Assembly: GCF_023822005.2 (NCBI RefSeq)
Contig: NZ_CP098806.1
Location: forward strand, 1,798,001-1,862,000
DNA length: 64,000 nt
Source of the DNA: Dyadobacter fanqingshengii
GTDB lineage: Bacteria > Bacteroidota > Bacteroidia > Cytophagales > Spirosomataceae
Direction: 5' to 3'
A program made the position numbers and the translations under genes. Positions within the stretch are counted from its first letter, which is position 1; every line of letters starts with the position of its first letter. Of this stretch, positions 61,074 to 64,000 are shown piece after piece. A model generated the notes under the pieces. That model did no database searches. It was not told where the DNA came from and was given only the letters and a program-made list of their open reading frames with translations.

Positions 61074-62637
61074 TTTTTCAGCATTTCGTCAGATCTTTTT
61101 GCTTTTATCCCTTGTATCGGCGTCGTTATTGGCTGGTGCACAAGGTGTTAAGAGAATAGAATTACCTTTGTCGGGGAACATGGCTTACCAAACTGTGCCC
61201 CTGGGCTCACAAGGTGTCCTGCTTATTTCAAAACCCGAAAAAGGCACTTTCAATGTTCAAAAATTTGATACGAATCTGGAACGCGTATGGTCTATTGACG
61301 GACCTATTGAAGCTAATTTAGATTACATAACGGCTTCCTACGACGGTCAGGCGGTCTTTTTGCTTTTTAGTAAATATCGGAGTTCCTTATATCAGATCGT
61401 AAAAGTGAATGTGGGCCCTGGCTTTGTGGAAACGTTTACTATTAACACGGTCGACCGTTTTGAGATCACCGATTTCAAAACATTGGGCTACTCCGTTTTC
61501 ATGGCCGGAATGGTTCGGAACGAGCCGGTTTTAATTTTAACACAGCTTAGGACAGCCCAAACGAAGATTTTACCATCGGCAATCAAAGGTTCTAATGCCA
61601 TTCAGACTGTTGAAGTGGACACGGCGCACCATTTGGTGAATGTTTGTTTCGCCGTGAAAAAAGGAAGACAAACCCGCATCGTTGCGCGCTCGTACGAAGA
61701 AACCGGCGAGCTTTATGCCCAGGTTTCCGTGGATCCCGAAGACGATTTTTCACTGCTAAGCGGCAGATTACAAGTGCTTAATGATTCTGTAAGGGTCGTG
61801 ATCGGCACATATGGTTACCGAAACATGCAAAGCACTTCCAATGCTGCTTCACAAGGACTTTATATCAGTAAAATCGTGGGTAATGAGCCCGTTTTCACGC
61901 GTTACCACAGCTTTACCGAGTTCAAGAATTTCTTTAATTTCATGAACGAGCGTCAGCAGGAGAAGATGGAGAAACGCATTCGCAAAAAGAAAGAAAGCGG
62001 CGACGATCTGAAACTGAACTATCGCTTGCTCGTCCATGACATTGTGCCAAAAGACAACAATTTCCTTCTGGTAGCCGAAGTTTTTTATCCCGAGTATCGC
62101 TACCAGAATCCTTCGATGATGGGCGGGCTGGGTTATGGCAGCATGATGGGTTACCCGTTTGGTATGGGGCTTTATAACCCTTACTTATGGAATCCGATGT
62201 ACGGCGGACGCGGTTATAACCAGCAGGTTTTTGACGGATTTACTTACACGCACGCAGTCGTAGCGGATGTGGATGAAAACGGCAAATTGCTTTGGGATAA
62301 CAGCATTAATTTCGATAATGTGAAAAGCATGGACCTGCGCGAAAAAATCAAGGTGCAGACTTTCACAAATGGCAATTCGCGCCTGGTTTATAGTCACAAT
62401 GGAGCCATTCGCAGTAAGATCATCAAGGGAAACCAGGTGGTCGACAGCGACCGCGTGATCCCAAACGAAACCAATGTGGAAGGCGATAAAGTGAGAAAAA
62501 CCAGCACAGATGACATTGATTACTGGTATGAAAACTTTTATCTGGCCTGGGGCGAACAACGCATTATCAATGCCGCCGGCGATCCGCAAACCCGCGGAAG
62601 ACGCAATGTGTTTTATTTGAATAAAATTGCCTATTAA
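61063..62637 (+). CDS. Secreted protein of unknown function
   Basis: The 524-residue protein has a clear signal peptide (ending around LLAGAQG). I recognise no family. The body is beta-rich without Cys clusters, and a Gly/Met/Tyr-rich stretch (MMGGLGYGSMMGYPFGMGLYNPY, about 380-402) suggests a flexible loop. There is no T9SS sorting domain or lipobox, so it may be periplasmic. I chose ATG 61063, at the signal peptide; 32 upstream residues from 60967 are unlike it and would overlap the EVE gene. Overlap with the EVE stop suggests coupling. A hairpin follows the stop. Confidence 0.8.
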   Translation: MNLNFSAFRQIFLLLSLVSASLLAGAQGVKRIELPLSGNMAYQTVPLGSQGVLLISKPEKGTFNVQKFDTNLERVWSIDGPIEANLDYITASYDGQAVFLLFSKYRSSLYQIVKVNVGPGFVETFTINTVDRFEITDFKTLGYSVFMAGMVRNEPVLILTQLRTAQTKILPSAIKGSNAIQTVEVDTAHHLVNVCFAVKKGRQTRIVARSYEETGELYAQVSVDPEDDFSLLSGRLQVLNDSVRVVIGTYGYRNMQSTSNAASQGLYISKIVGNEPVFTRYHSFTEFKNFFNFMNERQQEKMEKRIRKKKESGDDLKLNYRLLVHDIVPKDNNFLLVAEVFYPEYRYQNPSMMGGLGYGSMMGYPFGMGLYNPYLWNPMYGGRGYNQQVFDGFTYTHAVVADVDENGKLLWDNSINFDNVKSMDLREKIKVQTFTNGNSRLVYSHNGAIRSKIIKGNQVVDSDRVIPNETNVEGDKVRKTSTDDIDYWYENFYLAWGEQRIINAAGDPQTRGRRNVFYLNKIAY

Positions 62638-62650
62638 TTCCATCCCCCCA

Positions 62651-62676
62651 TTTCCGTTGGCTCATGCCAACGGAAA
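62651..62676 (+). other. Hairpin between secreted-protein and methyltransferase genes
   Basis: An 11-bp perfect stem (62651-62661 against 62666-62676) with a TCAT loop. It is not followed by a clear T-run, so a weak terminator or RNA processing site is possible. It contains an in-frame ATG at 62664, making the start at 62694 more likely for the next gene. Confidence 0.6.
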
Positions 62677-62693
62677 ATGCTAAAAATATTTTC

Positions 62694-63581
62694 ATGATTT
62701 TATTGGCTCCTGAGCAACATACAGATTACGAATTAATTGACACCGGCGGCTTTGAAAAGCTGGAACGATTTGGTCCATATATTTTGTCACGTCCTGAACC
62801 ACAGGCAATTTGGGACAAAAGCCTTTCGGAAGCAGAATGGGAAAAGCGTTCCAATGCTGTTTTCAAGAGAGATAAAAATTCGCAGGAAAAAGGGCAGTGG
62901 ATCGCCAAGGACGGCATGCCTGATAAATGGGTTTTTCAATACAGGACTAATGCGCTGCATTTGCGTTCTAAACTGGCGTTGTCTTCTTTCAAGCACGTAG
63001 GCGTGTTTCCTGAGCAGGCTACAAACTGGGATTACATTGCTAAAACGTTGAAACAGATTCCTGAAACCAAGCCTTCGGTTTTGAATCTTTTTGCTTACAC
63101 GGGCATTGCATCATTAGCCGCTAAGGCTTCGGGCGCGGACGTTACGCATGTGGATTCGGTAAAGCAGGTGATCAGCTGGTCACGGGAAAACATGGAACTG
63201 AGCGGGCTGGACAACATTCGCTGGGTTGTGGAAGATGCATTGAAATTTGTACAAAGAGAAGTGCGCCGCGGCAATCAATATAACGGCATTATCCTCGATC
63301 CACCTGCTTATGGCCGTGGCCCGGATGGGGAAAAATGGCTTTTGGAGGAAAGTCTGAACGAAATTCTTAAGCTTTGCGCTTTACTTTTGAAGAAGGAAAA
63401 TTTCTTCTTCATTATCAATTTATATTCTTTGGGTTTCTCAGCGCTGATCGTGGAAAATTTGATCAAAGCGCATTTCGGAACGCAGATCCACCATGAGTTT
63501 GGTGAGCTTTTTATTCCGGATTCCTTTGGCAAAAATCTTCCCCTGGGCGTTTTTTCAAGATTTTCAGACCAGAATGTCTAA
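62694..63581 (+). CDS. Class I SAM-dependent methyltransferase (RlmI-like)
   Basis: The 295-residue protein has the SAM-binding motif NLFAYTGIASLAAKASGADVTHVDSV near 126-152 and the DPPAYGRGPDGEKW motif near 205, as in the rRNA cytosine methyltransferase RlmI group. The N-terminal part lacks a typical PUA domain. It probably methylates a nucleic-acid base. The start is set at ATG 62694 because 62664 lies in a hairpin. It overlaps the following TPR lipoprotein gene by 8 bases. Confidence 0.87.
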   Translation: MILLAPEQHTDYELIDTGGFEKLERFGPYILSRPEPQAIWDKSLSEAEWEKRSNAVFKRDKNSQEKGQWIAKDGMPDKWVFQYRTNALHLRSKLALSSFKHVGVFPEQATNWDYIAKTLKQIPETKPSVLNLFAYTGIASLAAKASGADVTHVDSVKQVISWSRENMELSGLDNIRWVVEDALKFVQREVRRGNQYNGIILDPPAYGRGPDGEKWLLEESLNEILKLCALLLKKENFFFIINLYSLGFSALIVENLIKAHFGTQIHHEFGELFIPDSFGKNLPLGVFSRFSDQNV

Positions 63582-64000
63582 AATTTTCGAGCGTATATTC
63601 CTTTTTATTTGCATTGTTCTGGCTGGCTTAAACCAATCCTGCCAGAGCGATGCCAGAAATTCCACGCGCATCCCGCCCGTTGTGAAAAAATCGCACGCGC
63701 AGTGGCAAAGTGATGCGCTGTTGTCGCTCACCGAGCTCATCAACCGCGGCATTGATTCGGACCAGAATTATTTCAAACGGGCGCGCATCTATTTTGAAAG
63801 GGAGCAATATTCGGAAGCGCTGGAAGATATCAACGAATCCATTTACGAACAGGAGAACGAGAGTGAATATTTCCTGTTGCGCGGAAAAATCAACCGGGAG
63901 CTCGGTGAAATCGATAAAGCCTTAGAAGATGCGCAACGCGCAGAAGCATTGCAGCAAAGCAGTCCGGAGTTATATGTGTTGCTCGCCGACGTCCTGCAAG
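63574..64000 (+). CDS. TPR lipoprotein (cut by window end)
   Basis: The first 142 residues are visible. The N-terminus is a signal peptide with a possible lipobox (IVLAGLNQSCQSD, Cys near 23); the residue three before Cys is not ideal, so lipidation is likely but not certain. From about 50 there are TPR-like helical pairs (SLTELINRGIDSDQNYFKRARIYFEREQYSEALEDINESIYE and then EYFLLRGKINRELGEIDKALEDAQRAEAL). It overlaps the methyltransferase stop. TPR lipoproteins in Bacteroidota often assemble envelope complexes. The rest lies outside the window. Confidence 0.8.
   Translation, partial: MSKIFERIFLFICIVLAGLNQSCQSDARNSTRIPPVVKKSHAQWQSDALLSLTELINRGIDSDQNYFKRARIYFEREQYSEALEDINESIYEQENESEYFLLRGKINRELGEIDKALEDAQRAEALQQSSPELYVLLADVLQ

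Overview
The window looks like a chromosomal segment of a Bacteroidota bacterium of the order Cytophagales, probably near Dyadobacter or Spirosoma. That placement is an inference from gene content. Four secreted proteins end in type IX secretion (T9SS) type A sorting domains. Gene starts lack clear Shine-Dalgarno sequences, and the best promoters fit the Bacteroidota pattern TTTG-N19-21-TAnnTTTG. Menaquinone genes, a TonB receptor and CotH, FG-GAP and DUF983 proteins also fit. I see no rRNA, tRNA, CRISPR array, insertion sequence or clear prophage. Genes are tightly packed on both strands and mostly intact; only the first and last run off the window.

Regions: 1-3.7 kb is a hybrid kinase / response regulator / CheR / CheB set. 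3.9-7.6 kb holds a DUF983 protein and a coupled glycosyltransferase, GH1-like hydrolase and AraC operon. 7.9-14 kb carries an exported di-haem peroxidase coupled to a purple acid phosphatase, then a secreted L-domain repeat protein. 14-18.2 kb has a PLP decarboxylase plus DinB protein divergent from a MocR regulator, and a mazEF pair with a very clear promoter-operator. 18.4-22.8 kb is a likely metal-handling set (P-type ATPase, Cys-rich DUF6660-like protein, TonB receptor). 23-32 kb includes a divergent orphan/XRE pair, an MFS exporter, a second MocR with repeats next to a flavin oxidoreductase-like gene, and a 14-repeat FG-GAP protein.

32-39.3 kb has small orphans, an AraC-YceI operon, a sulfurtransferase, a GNAT protein, a redoxin-like protein, and a radical SAM/partner pair of the putative DNA modification/repair type. 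39.5-47 kb has a CotH-domain surface protein with near-identical 954-bp internal repeats, an M61 peptidase, a DUF1080 protein and lspA. 47-52.2 kb encodes two different aconitases in tandem (AcnB then AcnA). 52.6-64 kb contains topA, a zinc-ligand-poor sirtuin, folD, an unusual XRE protein with a Gln/Pro-rich linker, menE, menB, an EVE protein, a secreted protein, an rRNA-type methyltransferase and a TPR lipoprotein cut by the window end.

No single locus is clearly a new defence or mobile system. The best leads are the leaderless-looking autoregulated mazEF, the 23.3-24.1 kb divergent pair, the palindrome between the redoxin-like gene and the radical SAM pair, the metal-handling trio, and the Gln/Pro-rich XRE regulator.
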